Shown: positions 25,543-32,229 of the stretch, piece after piece
Position numbering within the stretch: position 1 is the stretch's first letter
Layout: every line of letters begins with the position of its first letter
Virus record (IMG/VR): IMGVR_UViG_3300031787_000103
Span: 1 to 64,000 of that record
Length of the DNA stretch: 64,000 nt
Direction: 5' to 3' (one strand)
DNA from: a virus
Program-made: the position numbers and the translations under genes
The notes under the pieces: generated by a model
What the model saw: only the letters and a program-made list of their open reading frames with translations
The model's database searches: none
What the model was told of the DNA's origin: nothing

Positions 25543-25806
25543 GTGACACACACAACAACCATGATAGACACAATAAGAAAAGCACAAGAAGAGGCTAGAG
25601 AAAGACTCAAGGCAGAAACAATAGACGAAAACCGTCACGCAGTCCTTCTAATGGCCTCATATTGCCACAACAACCCAAATTGCACAGACCACCTTCCGTG
25701 TATAGAATGCCTCAAAATGTGCAACGTAGCCATAATAAACCTCAATAGCGTAAACTACAAAGATGTTATAGCGGGCTACGACTTTATAAAGGGTTACGAA
25801 GAATAG
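25543..25806 (+). CDS. Hypothetical Cys-containing protein, GTG start inside the dispersed motif
   Basis: 87 residues. GTG 25543 ends a perfect TTCGAGCCGTG; ATG 25561 is an alternative start. Cys residues at ASYCHNNPNCTDHLPCIECLKMC could bind metal. Unrecognised. Confidence 0.55.
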   Translation: MTHTTTMIDTIRKAQEEARERLKAETIDENRHAVLLMASYCHNNPNCTDHLPCIECLKMCNVAIINLNSVNYKDVIAGYDFIKGYEE

Positions 25807-25823
25807 TGTTTTGTGGGAAAACA

Positions 25824-25878
25824 GCAGTCTTTATATGAGGGTTGGCGGAAAAAGAAAAAAAAGGCAGTCTTTATATGA
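25824..25878. repeat. Pair of 15-nt direct repeats
   Basis: GCAGTCTTTATATGA occurs at 25824-25838 and 25864-25878, exactly 40 bp apart start to start, separated by a purine-rich stretch. Confidence 0.75.
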
Positions 25879-26073
25879 TGCTGTGTGGTCGCTCCACCCC
25901 ACCCCGTCCCATTTTTCCCGAAGTGAGTTTCGCGGCCCACCCCTACCCTAATGAAGTGACCTAATTTAGAATCGTTCTAAATAAAAGCTAGTCCGTCCTG
26001 TGCTGCCCGTGCGAGAATAAAGGCAAAGGTGTACACGGCACACTAAGGCAGCGCATAGACCGGAAAAGGCTAT

Positions 26074-26090
26074 TGCTAGTATTTTTAGCA
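26074..26090. promoter_or_regulatory. 17-bp palindrome, candidate operator (copy 1)
   Basis: TGCTAG-TATTT-TTAGCA, same 6-5-6 layout as the copies at 26874, 27048 and 38361. Confidence 0.5.
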
Positions 26091-26103
26091 CAACAAAATG
26101 TGT

Positions 26104-26202
26104 ATTCGTCGAAGGTATTGCGATGTTAGTCGAGGATATTGCGTAATTAGGCGAATAAATTAGAAAAGTCTTGCATACGTTCGCGCCGTGTGCGTATATT
26201 CG
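26104..26202 (+). promoter_or_regulatory. Early promoter region of the 26.2 kb genes
   Basis: Contains ATTCGTCGAAGGTATTGCG, a second GTCGAGGATATTGCG 21 bp later, TTAGGCGAA, the dispersed motif and the -7 box TATATTCG. Related boxes precede the ArdA gene (27853) and the 30.8 kb operon (30661). Confidence 0.5.
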
Positions 26203-26228
26203 CAGAAACAAACAAACAACACAAAGCC

Positions 26229-26456
26229 ATGCAAACTAAAGATTTTCCATGTTTCAAAGAAGTAAGCAACGAAAAGAGAAGAGCGCTAATATTCAGAAAA
26301 AAGTACGCCGCTGACAATCACTATACGTACCATATAGTCGGGCTAAGTTTAGGCCCTTTTGGGGGATGGGTTGTAAACGAAGGTATGAAGACAACAGCAC
26401 AAATGCACTCACTAGAGTCAGCGACATCAGAGGCGATAAAAATGGTTATAGCCTAA
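26229..26456 (+). CDS. Hypothetical early protein
   Basis: 75 residues from ATG 26229. The leader (AAACAAACAAACAAC) is nearly identical to that of the ArdA gene at 27971. A GTG at 26190 in frame is rejected because it overlaps the promoter. Basic N-terminal half; unrecognised. Confidence 0.6.
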   Translation: MQTKDFPCFKEVSNEKRRALIFRKKYAADNHYTYHIVGLSLGPFGGWVVNEGMKTTAQMHSLESATSEAIKMVIA

Positions 26457-26490
26457 CCCCCGAACAACAAACAACGAAAACACAAGCAAG

Positions 26491-26817
26491 ATGAACATCC
26501 ACCTTTCATTCACAGGTAACAAAAAAGAGTGTCCTAACCCGCACTATTCACCATACATATTGAAGGCAGATAAGGAACTACCAAAGATGTATAACGCGGG
26601 ATACAATTCATACACCTTTATAGGTGGTGAACCTGTATTCTCATGCGATATTCCCGACGAAGTTTTGACCGTTAAACTAGAGGGTGAAAACTACGTGTAT
26701 TACAATCCAATCCAAATAATAGTTGAAAGGAAAGACGGGACAACCTGCGGTGGGATTTTTTACAGGCACAAGGTAAAAGCAACCGGAGAAAACATAGACG
26801 GGTTTAACTTTAGCTGA
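26491..26817 (+). CDS. Hypothetical early protein
   Basis: 108 residues, beta-rich, few charged clusters, no known motif. It follows the preceding gene by 34 bp with an A-rich leader and is closed by a terminator. Confidence 0.6.
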   Translation: MNIHLSFTGNKKECPNPHYSPYILKADKELPKMYNAGYNSYTFIGGEPVFSCDIPDEVLTVKLEGENYVYYNPIQIIVERKDGTTCGGIFYRHKVKATGENIDGFNFS

Positions 26818-26836
26818 GAAGTACCAACCAAACAAG

Positions 26837-26862
26837 AGCGGGGCAATGTTCCCGCTTTTTTT
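26837..26862 (+). terminator. Intrinsic terminator
   Basis: AGCGGG (26837-26842) pairs with CCCGCT (26851-26856), followed by seven Ts. Confidence 0.8.
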
Positions 26863-26873
26863 GTGACCTGTCG

Positions 26874-26890
26874 TGCTAAAATTCTTAGCA
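26874..26890. promoter_or_regulatory. 17-bp palindrome, candidate operator (copy 2)
   Basis: TGCTAA-AATTC-TTAGCA, just after the terminator at 26837-26862. Confidence 0.5.
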
Positions 26891-27047
26891 TTGCATTTCA
26901 GCCCTTTTAAGCGCATGGAAAGGCTAAGGGTATACCTACGTACCACAGAAGCACTAATGTACGCCTATTGAGGCTGAAACTAAGCTATTCACGGCGCGAT
27001 TCATCCGGCTGCATTCAGTGTGGCAAGGGATAGCTATGGCCCTAACT

Positions 27048-27064
27048 TGCTAAATTCCTTAGCA
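27048..27064. promoter_or_regulatory. 17-bp palindrome, candidate operator (copy 3)
   Basis: TGCTAA-ATTCC-TTAGCA. An AAAGGTGTACA element follows at about 27083; the same element lies at about 26028, near copy 1. Confidence 0.5.
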
Positions 27065-27572
27065 TTACCGCGCATTCCCACACAAAGGTGTACAATCCGG
27101 TCATGTTTTTAGGTCACTTTTTAGACCCATTTTCAGAAGGCTAAAAAACAGAAAAACCCGAAAACACTGGTATCCTGCCTACGGCGAAAAGTGACCGACC
27201 TATTTTCAGCAGGTGTCAGAAACGGACGTAAAAGGGCTATAAAAAGGGGTGAGCAGGGATTGAAAAAGGGAGAGTTAACGCGCGGGTAGGCGCATTAAAA
27301 AAACCTTTCTTCTTACTTTTTCGTTTGATTTCCAAGGTTTTAACCTTAGTCAAAGTTCAGCACCCCTTTTTAGTTTGGTTTCAGCTAATAGACCTAGTTG
27401 TGTGTATCCGCTTCGCGTGGCCTTCTGTCTTGTTCTGTCTCTGTGTATGGGTGTGAGACGTGAGGCACGGCGCGAACGGTTAGTTAATCCATTCCGTGCG
27501 CCTGTGTACCGCTAAGTATGGACACAAAAAAGGCCGCAACTATGTGCAGCCCCTTTGTAGTGTGGTGTGTGT

Positions 27573-27749
27573 TTATTCCGGTAAGTATCCGGCAATTTCT
27601 TTTGCTCTTGCTTTGGTAATGGTTTCAGCGTTTACTTGCTTGTAATTTTCGGGGCTGAGGATTAGGAACTGAGCAAGGCAGGTTGCACCGGATAGTGTTC
27701 TGATAACCCATGAGGTTCCCTTTACTTTGTAGATGGCTTTCACTTGCAT
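27573..27749 (-). CDS. Hypothetical small basic protein
   Basis: A 58-residue frame from ATG 27749 (KAIYKVKGTSWVIRTLSG start). It has its own promoter (-7 TATATTTG, 27783-27776 on the minus strand, preceded directly by TTCGCGCCGTG) and a terminator just past its stop. It is therefore a single-gene leftward unit beside the putative origin. Unrecognised. Confidence 0.6.
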   Translation of the reverse strand: MQVKAIYKVKGTSWVIRTLSGATCLAQFLILSPENYKQVNAETITKARAKEIAGYLPE

Positions 27750-27775
27750 TGTGTGTAGTTGTTAAATGTTCGGGG

Positions 27776-27794
27776 CAAATATACACGGCGCGAA
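27776..27794 (-). promoter_or_regulatory. Leftward promoter with the dispersed motif abutting the -7 box
   Basis: On the minus strand TTCGCGCCGTG (27794-27784) runs straight into TATATTTG (27783-27776), with AAATTTGG about 20 bp upstream. The ATG is 26 bases downstream. Confidence 0.6.
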
Positions 27795-27852
27795 ACGTAC
27801 CTTCCAAATTTTGACCACTTTATTTTACATATTTCTGTCTACGATTTTAGGC

Positions 27853-27942
27853 AATTCGTCGAAGGTTTTAAGCGGTTAGGCTAATTTTTGAGGCTACACC
27901 AAAAATTTTTGTCGGAACAGGGGATTTTCGTATATACATTTG
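27853..27942 (+). promoter_or_regulatory. Early promoter region of ardA
   Basis: AATTCGTCGAAGGTTTTAAG with TTAGGCTAATTTTT (27853-27889), followed by the -7 box TACATTTG (27935-27942). Shares the box with 26104 and 30661. Confidence 0.55.
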
Positions 27943-27970
27943 CCTCACACAAACAAACAACAAAAGCACA

Positions 27971-28492
27971 ATGAACACAGCAGTTAACACCACGCCACGG
28001 GTTTACGTTGGCACCTACCACAAGTATAACAGCGGTTCTATCTCGGGCGCATGGATTGACCTTGATGGTCTCACTTATGATGAGTTTATGGACAAGTGCC
28101 GTGAACTTCATTCAGATGAGCAAGACCCTGAGTTTATGTTTCAGGATTATGAGGGATTCCCTGAACGTCTCTATTCAGAAAGTGACGTATCTGAGGTATT
28201 CCAATATCTTGAGGACACGGCAGAATTGAGTGAAGATGAGGCTGAGGCATTTGAGATTTATGTAAATGACGGCAATAGCCCTAACGTGGATGAGTTTCGG
28301 GATGCTTACGTTGGCTGCTTCACTTCTTACAAGGTTGCTGAGGAACTTGCTGAGTGGGAACTCGATCAGGATTGCGAGTTTCAGGCTATCCCTGAGCGTT
28401 TCAAATATCACTTTGATTATGAGGCATACGGGGAAGAGTTGTTGATAAACGAATTTTGGGAACATGGCGGATATGTATTTCGTCGTATGTAA
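27971..28492 (+). CDS. ardA: ArdA-type antirestriction protein
   Basis: 173 residues, very acidic. The start RVYVGTYHKYNSGSISGAWIDLDGL and the later FMFQDYEGFPERLYSE match the ArdA pattern (RVYVxxLAxYNxGxLxGxWID...EFFIHDYEGF). ArdA dimers mimic bent B-form DNA and block type I restriction-modification enzymes. The dense Asp/Glu pattern through the C-terminal half fits this. It has its own early promoter, as expected for a protein needed as soon as DNA enters. Confidence 0.85.
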   Translation: MNTAVNTTPRVYVGTYHKYNSGSISGAWIDLDGLTYDEFMDKCRELHSDEQDPEFMFQDYEGFPERLYSESDVSEVFQYLEDTAELSEDEAEAFEIYVNDGNSPNVDEFRDAYVGCFTSYKVAEELAEWELDQDCEFQAIPERFKYHFDYEAYGEELLINEFWEHGGYVFRRM

Positions 28493-28497
28493 CTAGA

Positions 28498-28575
28498 CAC
28501 GGCCCGAACGCCTGCCCCGCTACTGGAATGATACCCGCAGCGGGGGAGTGGCGTCAAAAGACTAACACTAAAGCA
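28498..28575 (+). promoter_or_regulatory. Intergenic region with motif copy and hairpin
   Basis: CACGGCCCGAA (28498-28508), then CCCCGCT pairing with AGCGGGG across a 17-nt loop (about 28516-28547). No T-run follows, so it is not an ordinary terminator. Confidence 0.4.
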
Positions 28576-28785
28576 ATGAAAAAAGCGAAAAACATCCTTT
28601 GTCTTATTGTGCTGATCGGTAGCCTCAGCGCGTCCGCCTATCTGCACAGAGAAACCCGAATTTTGAGAGGCGCGAACACCTTTGATAAGTGTGTTAATCT
28701 GCACGGCGAAGGTGACGCAGCCTGTGAAGGTTGTTACTTCCTACTGATTGAGAACGGAGTTACAAACGAACCTAAACCATTCTAA
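28576..28785 (+). CDS. Small membrane-anchored or exported Cys protein
   Basis: 69 residues from ATG 28576. Residues 6-24 form a signal anchor (ILCLIVLIGSLSASAYL), followed by DKCVNLHGEGDAACEGCYFLLIENG. The CV-x9-C-x2-C-x-F-LL spacing resembles the protein at 31131, so the two are probable paralogues. Confidence 0.6.
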   Translation: MKKAKNILCLIVLIGSLSASAYLHRETRILRGANTFDKCVNLHGEGDAACEGCYFLLIENGVTNEPKPF

Positions 28786-28788
28786 TAC

Positions 28789-28968
28789 ATGAAAAAGCTA
28801 TTTACACTTATTATCGTGGCCGTCCTGCTTATTGGCACGGCGCAAACGGCTGAGGCCAAACCCAAACGTCCCAAATCCGGCTACAATTACAAAGCGCACC
28901 ACAAAAAGAGCACGAAGTACAAGCGGGAGAATGAAAGAGGAAAGAAAAGAAAATGCGGAAGACAATGA
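28789..28968 (+). CDS. Small secreted basic protein
   Basis: A 59-residue frame from ATG 28789: a typical signal peptide (KKLFTLIIVAVLLIGTAQT, AEA cleavage site near residue 23) followed by a Lys/Arg/Tyr-rich tail. The mature part is about 36 residues and highly basic. The end overlaps the next ATG. Function unknown; it may act in the periplasm or at the cell surface. Confidence 0.55.
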   Translation: MKKLFTLIIVAVLLIGTAQTAEAKPKRPKSGYNYKAHHKKSTKYKRENERGKKRKCGRQ

Positions 28969-29177
28969 CACATGAACCTTGTCAGAAAGCCCGCATAGAC
29001 GTGTACGTAAACGGGCAAATTGAGCGGATTCCGTGTATAATTACACAAGTCCTACCCGCTGAGGATATACCGTTCCGATTGACGGTGTTTACCGATGGAG
29101 GACGAATGTACAAGAACGTTAACCCTGCTGCTGTGCATATTGAACCGGAAACGGGCGTCTATCACGTTGAGAAATAG
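28965..29177 (+). CDS. Hypothetical small beta-rich protein
   Basis: 70 residues from ATG 28965 (ATGA overlap). Beta pattern IDVYVNGQIERIPCIITQVLP and FRLTVFTDGGRMYKNVNP. Unrecognised. Confidence 0.55.
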   Translation: MTHEPCQKARIDVYVNGQIERIPCIITQVLPAEDIPFRLTVFTDGGRMYKNVNPAAVHIEPETGVYHVEK

Positions 29178-29210
29178 GGGCACGGCGCGAATTACTAACA
29201 ACGAAAGACC

Positions 29211-29465
29211 ATGAAAGTAAAAGGTAAAAGCCTGTTTGATATTACTATGGAGGGTATCAAGCTAAAGAAAAGCCGGATTCGCATAACTTGGCGTCCGGTA
29301 GGTAGCGAAAACTATCCCGAAATGAGCGCGACCAACCCTGAGTTAAAAAAGGCATTGGACACGTCTAACATCGGAGATTTTGACCTTAACGACCACGACG
29401 ATATGTTGTTCTTCGTGGGGATTAAGGCAAAGAAAAAAGACATCCTAAAAATGGAATGGATATGA
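29211..29465 (+). CDS. Hypothetical protein
   Basis: 84 residues, basic first half and acidic second half. A perfect dispersed-motif copy lies 20 bp upstream (29181). Unrecognised. Confidence 0.6.
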   Translation: MKVKGKSLFDITMEGIKLKKSRIRITWRPVGSENYPEMSATNPELKKALDTSNIGDFDLNDHDDMLFFVGIKAKKKDILKMEWI

Positions 29466-29713
29466 AGTACAAAGTAAGCACTATCGCAGTCCTTGAGGAC
29501 GGCACGGAGGTACACGGGCAATTCTACGACACAAGGAAAATAGAGGGGAAAGTGTATGTGTATTGCGTCCCGAATGATTCTGAGGCCGCAGCAGTTCGGC
29601 GACTTGTGGGAATCGGCCCTAACGTACAATGGGATGCGTACTTTAAGAAAAGGGGTGAATGTATGGAGCTGGCTAAAAAGCATTGGGAACTATTAGCGAA
29701 TATTGAAAGCTAA
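29462..29713 (+). CDS. Hypothetical protein
   Basis: 83 residues from ATG 29462, alpha/beta. ATGA overlap with the previous gene, and a terminator follows. Unrecognised. Confidence 0.6.
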   Translation: MKYKVSTIAVLEDGTEVHGQFYDTRKIEGKVYVYCVPNDSEAAAVRRLVGIGPNVQWDAYFKKRGECMELAKKHWELLANIES

Positions 29714-29739
29714 GTGTTGAGTTAGTTTGTTTACGGATT

Positions 29740-29768
29740 GCCCTGCCTTGTGCGGGGCTTTCTGTTTT
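29740..29768 (+). terminator. Intrinsic terminator
   Basis: GCCCTGC (29740-29746) pairs with GCGGGGC (29752-29758, one G-T pair), followed by TTTCTGTTTT. Confidence 0.7.
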
Positions 29769-29814
29769 AGTGGCACGGCTCGAATGGATGTGAAAAAAAA
29801 TGGCCGTACTTAAG

Positions 29815-30480
29815 TCAACATAGACTGAACTCAGACTTACGCACCCGCCATATCGAACCATAGGAGTAGAAACACTCAGACATAGAAAAGGGGTAATTCC
29901 ACCACATTTGACGGTGCGCCCATTCTTGAATAGAGGCACGTTTAACCCTTTGTTTCTTGTGGGTGGTCTTTTCTATCCCGATTAGGTCGGAACTAAGTTT
30001 CTGCATGGTTGATTTTGAAAGTCCGGTTAGCTTGGATAATTCGCGGGTACTGATTTCCACGGGGCGACCACGGTATTTTTTTAGCATTTTGCGCTGTGTT
30101 GACTTTGCTTGTGCCGCCTTTGTAGCATTGTAGTATGCCACGCGATTTATCTTGCTCCGAACTATTGCGGAGATTATTTCCTTTCTTACATCTTCTTCAC
30201 GGATTTTGAGGTATTGAGTTCCTTCTAAGTTACGTTTTGGGGTGAGAATGACACGGCCCGATTCTACGCGAGCAAATCCATTGTCAATTAGGTGCTGTAT
30301 CTTGTTTGCAATGGTTGAAGCCGACTTATACGGCAACCGTCCGGTTTTAAGGACACCCTTTGCCCCTTTGTGGTAAAAGATAACCCCGTTACGAAAAGCC
30401 CTTTTGAACACGGCGTAAACGACAAGCGTTTGCACTGGGTAGTTCGGGATGCTTTTGTACGGGATTACCGATAAATTCAT
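29815..30480 (-). CDS. Probable DNA-binding regulator with two HTH segments
   Basis: 221 residues, basic. Residues about 48-70 (YKSASTIANKIQHLIDNGFAR) look like one winged helix and residues about 145-170 (ISTRELSKLTGLSKSTMQKLSSDL) like a clear second helix-turn-helix. It is the only minus-strand gene in this early region, as expected for a regulator, and its leader looks like an attenuator (30481-30586). It could bind the TGCTA palindromes or the early boxes. A replication protein role is also possible. Confidence 0.6.
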   Translation of the reverse strand: MNLSVIPYKSIPNYPVQTLVVYAVFKRAFRNGVIFYHKGAKGVLKTGRLPYKSASTIANKIQHLIDNGFARVESGRVILTPKRNLEGTQYLKIREEDVRKEIISAIVRSKINRVAYYNATKAAQAKSTQRKMLKKYRGRPVEISTRELSKLTGLSKSTMQKLSSDLIGIEKTTHKKQRVKRASIQEWAHRQMWWNYPFSMSECFYSYGSIWRVRKSEFSLC

Positions 30481-30609
30481 AAAAAACGAAAAGCCCTGCG
30501 GGGAAACTGACAGGGCTAAAGCAAAAGGGGTTTATTCCTCTTTCTTTTGCCTTTCGCAGTGGTTTCCCCTTCACTACGAAAAGCATCGTACGTTTGAGCC
30601 GTAAATATA
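30481..30609 (-). promoter_or_regulatory. Promoter and attenuator-like leader of the regulator gene
   Basis: On the minus strand a -7 box TATATTTA (30609-30602) is followed by GGGGAAAC (30569-30562), then GCAAAAG (30550-30544) and its complement CTTTTGC (30527-30521). A terminator hairpin follows: AGCCCTG (30517-30511) pairing with CAGGGCT (30498-30492), then TTTCGTTTTTT directly joined to ATG 30480. GTTTCCCC in the terminator loop (30507-30500) is the exact complement of GGGGAAAC upstream, so two exclusive folds are possible. An ATG at 30586 opens a 65-codon frame across the hairpin into the regulator gene. Confidence 0.5.
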
Positions 30610-30660
30610 CAATCCTCGATTCGCAGATTGCAAACTTTTTTAGTAAGTGTTGAAAAGTAT

Positions 30661-30760
30661 TTTTCGTCGAGCGTTTTTTGACTTTCGTCGTGCGATTGTT
30701 ACAATTAGGCTAATTTCCAAGAAAATAGTTGATTTTGCCGTGTCCACCGCAGTACATTAG
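30661..30760 (+). promoter_or_regulatory. Early promoter region of the 30.8 kb operon
   Basis: TTTTCGTCGAGCGTTTTTTG, a second TTCGTCGTGCG and TTAGGCTAATTT (30661-30717) match the boxes at 26104 and 27853. The -7 box is TACATTAG (30753-30760). Confidence 0.5.
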
Positions 30761-30788
30761 CCGCCGTAATCAATAACAAATAACAACA

Positions 30789-30947
30789 ATGGAACAAGTA
30801 ATCGAAATCAGAGGGGCTTGGGATTTATCCGGCTCAGTGTTTATCGGGGACGTGCGTATCTGCGACCTCGAAACAGGTAAAATGAAATGGGTAAGCGGTG
30901 AGCATACTCAGGGCGACTATGACTGGTCAAACCTTTGGAGACCATGA
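30789..30947 (+). CDS. Hypothetical early 52-residue protein
   Basis: ATG 30789 after an A-rich leader (AATAACAAATAACAACA) like those of the other early genes. Trp-rich, acidic. The stop overlaps the next start. Unrecognised. Confidence 0.55.
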   Translation: MEQVIEIRGAWDLSGSVFIGDVRICDLETGKMKWVSGEHTQGDYDWSNLWRP

Positions 30948-31006
30948 TGAAGGTAATGATGTGGCTTGCGGCTTCACTATTCAGGGAGTATTGGAGCAAA
31001 CGATAA
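30944..31006 (+). CDS. Possible 20-residue peptide
   Basis: ATGATG 30944 overlaps the previous stop, and the TAA shares one base with ATG 31006. Hydrophobic with a basic end (MMWLAASLFREYWSKR). It may only couple translation of its neighbours. Confidence 0.3.
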   Translation: MMKVMMWLAASLFREYWSKR

Positions 31007-31161
31007 TGAAACTATGGAAGCTGACATATCGCGTGGGTAACACGGCTCAAACGCTTGTCGAAGGGCCGTACCCCGTGTGTGTCGCAAAGCAAAATCAACT
31101 CAAGGATAACTTAAATTATAGACTCGGAACATGGAAAATCGAATTTTCAAGATTGGCATGA
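31006..31161 (+). CDS. Hypothetical 51-residue protein
   Basis: ATG 31006; beta then helical, with a one-mismatch dispersed-motif copy inside (31041). The end overlaps the next gene by 31 bp. Unrecognised. Confidence 0.5.
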   Translation: MKLWKLTYRVGNTAQTLVEGPYPVCVAKQNQLKDNLNYRLGTWKIEFSRLA

Positions 31162-31352
31162 TAACCTTCCTACTCGCTGCGGCGGTCGGAACAGGAATGG
31201 CAGTCGAAAGACAAAGGGTAAAAGAGAACAACCGGAAGTACGTGGATTGTGTGCGTTTCCGCCGTTCACCCTTAGAGGTACGGTGCAAGGAGTGTGCGTA
31301 TCTGCTTGACGGACAAGAACAACAAACAAAAATGCCTAAAATCGCAAAGTAA
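31131..31352 (+). CDS. Small membrane-anchored Cys protein, paralogue of 28576
   Basis: 73 residues: signal anchor (IGMITFLLAAAVGTGMAV) followed by YVDCVRFRRSPLEVRCKECAYLLDG. The CV...CxxCxYLL pattern parallels the protein at 28576-28785. The three Cys could bind metal or form disulphides outside the membrane. Confidence 0.55.
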   Translation: MENRIFKIGMITFLLAAAVGTGMAVERQRVKENNRKYVDCVRFRRSPLEVRCKECAYLLDGQEQQTKMPKIAK

Positions 31353-31630
31353 TGAGCAAACACACAAAAGGGCCGTGGAGTTTAATTAAACAAAACGGAT
31401 GCAATTTATACGGAGGTAAATCACCGTCAAGCGATTGGTTCATCTTTGAAAACGCGCTTGAAAAAGACGCCAAACTAATCGCCGCCGCACCGGACTTGTT
31501 GGAGGCGTGTATTGAGGCAAAAATGGCGCTTGAGTATCTTGTGGATGAACTTATGCACTCATCCATTGCGAGTGAAGCTATTACCAAACTTGCTGCCGCC
31601 ATACAAAAAGCAGAAGGAGGTCAGCCATGA
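31352..31630 (+). CDS. HTKGPW-type conserved phage protein
   Basis: 92 residues beginning SKHTKGPWSL with DAKLIAAAPDLLEACIEAK in the middle, the hallmark of a widespread family of small phage proteins. Function unknown. It overlaps neighbours at both ends. Confidence 0.7.
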   Translation: MSKHTKGPWSLIKQNGCNLYGGKSPSSDWFIFENALEKDAKLIAAAPDLLEACIEAKMALEYLVDELMHSSIASEAITKLAAAIQKAEGGQP

Positions 31631-31848
31631 ACTACAAACTAATCGAACTGCACCTTAACTCAGCCATCGAAGGCTACATGAGGGAAATAATGCAAGTACG
31701 CGAAATGCGTACAAAAGGGCTTATTTCCGCTCAGGTTTTCGAGGCAGCGACCGCACCCCTGCAAAGCGCGGTGGATGAGGTGAACTCACTGTTAAAAGAC
31801 GTGAAAAAGGCGGCGAAAAAGCCTGAATTGCAACATCCTGAATTTTAA
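31627..31848 (+). CDS. Hypothetical helical protein
   Basis: 73 residues, helical (HLNSAIEGYMREIMQVREMR) with a basic tail. ATGA overlap with the previous gene. Unrecognised. Confidence 0.55.
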   Translation: MNYKLIELHLNSAIEGYMREIMQVREMRTKGLISAQVFEAATAPLQSAVDEVNSLLKDVKKAAKKPELQHPEF

Positions 31849-31941
31849 CAAGTTAGCTTTTTAACAGCCCGTTAACGTAACCCTGTGTTATTTTCGCGGG
31901 TATAACAACACAAAAAACACGACCGTTTAATACACACAAAC

Positions 31942-32229
31942 ATGAAAACAGACATCCCAAGATTCCCGTTTTACACGCTCCGTAATTACTCCACGGGTAA
32001 AGAATGGACTGTAACCTGCCACCTTTCACCTTTGAAATGCGTGTCGGTGAACGTAGCCAATTACAGCATCGAGGTTGAAGACCGATTGACCGTGACCACA
32101 ACCGAGTTTGACAACTATTGCGTAGGCAAATCCGAAGTCGTTGACCGTGAGTACTTCGACAGGGCTTTTGAGCAGACCTTGAAGAACATTGTAAACCTCG
32201 TAGAACCCACAAAAGAAACAGCGCAATGA
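31942..32229 (+). CDS. Hypothetical protein
   Basis: 95 residues, beta-rich first half, helical end. A TATTTTCG box about 60 bp upstream and an A-rich leader suggest a separate promoter. Unrecognised. Confidence 0.6.
   Translation: MKTDIPRFPFYTLRNYSTGKEWTVTCHLSPLKCVSVNVANYSIEVEDRLTVTTTEFDNYCVGKSEVVDREYFDRAFEQTLKNIVNLVEPTKETAQ

Larger units (their letters stand above)
22949..26190 (+). repeat. Cluster of dispersed 11-bp motif, TTCG(A/C)GCCGTG orientation
   Basis: Copies on the plus strand at 22949, 24005, 25017, 25535 and 26180 are perfect; 23507 and 23760 begin ATCG instead of TTCG. In five of them (23507, 23760, 24005, 25017, 25535) the final GTG is the start codon of a gene. At 22949 and 26180 the motif sits 2-4 bp upstream of a -7 box instead. 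Confidence 0.8.
25807..26228. other. Non-coding region with direct repeats, palindromes and an early promoter
   Basis: About 420 bp without a gene. It holds two 15-nt direct repeats (25824, 25864), a pyrimidine-rich tract, a palindrome TTTAGAATCGTTCTAAA near 25965-25985, one copy of the TGCTA-N6-TTAGCA palindrome (26074-26090), the early box with two tandem GTCGARGRTATTGCG units (26104-26155), a dispersed-motif copy (26180) and a -7 box TATATTCG (26195-26202). Confidence 0.6.
26863..27572. other. 0.7-kb non-coding region, possible replication origin or regulatory centre
   Basis: No frame of substance. It holds two TGCTAA-N5-TTAGCA palindromes (26874-26890, 27048-27064), GGTCACTTTT near 27111 with its inverse AAAAGTGACC near 27188, two related TATTTTCAG/CATTTTCAG direct repeats, the 14-bp perfect palindrome AAGGTTTTAACCTT (27334-27347), an A/T- and pyrimidine-rich tract (27295-27330) and dispersed-motif copies at 26990 (one mismatch) and 27466. 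The dispersed motif changes orientation here. A leftward terminator (GGCTGC/GCGGCC then TTTTTT on the minus strand) lies at about 27529-27551. Confidence 0.45.

Noticed and set aside
26190-26228. GTG start 13 codons upstream of the 26229 gene, touching the dispersed motif
   Set aside because: The codons run through the -7 box TATATTCG, and the leader before ATG 26229 matches that of ardA. So this motif copy is a promoter-side one, not a start-codon one.
25807-27572. CRISPR array in the non-coding region
   Set aside because: There are only a two-copy direct repeat and a few palindromes, with no regular repeat-spacer pattern.
26863-27572. tRNA gene in the non-coding region
   Set aside because: No T-arm (GGTTCRA-like) with a matching acceptor stem could be found.
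30389-30586. 65-codon minus-strand frame as an independent gene
   Set aside because: It overlaps the regulator gene in another frame and spans the hairpins; I treat it only as a possible leader frame.
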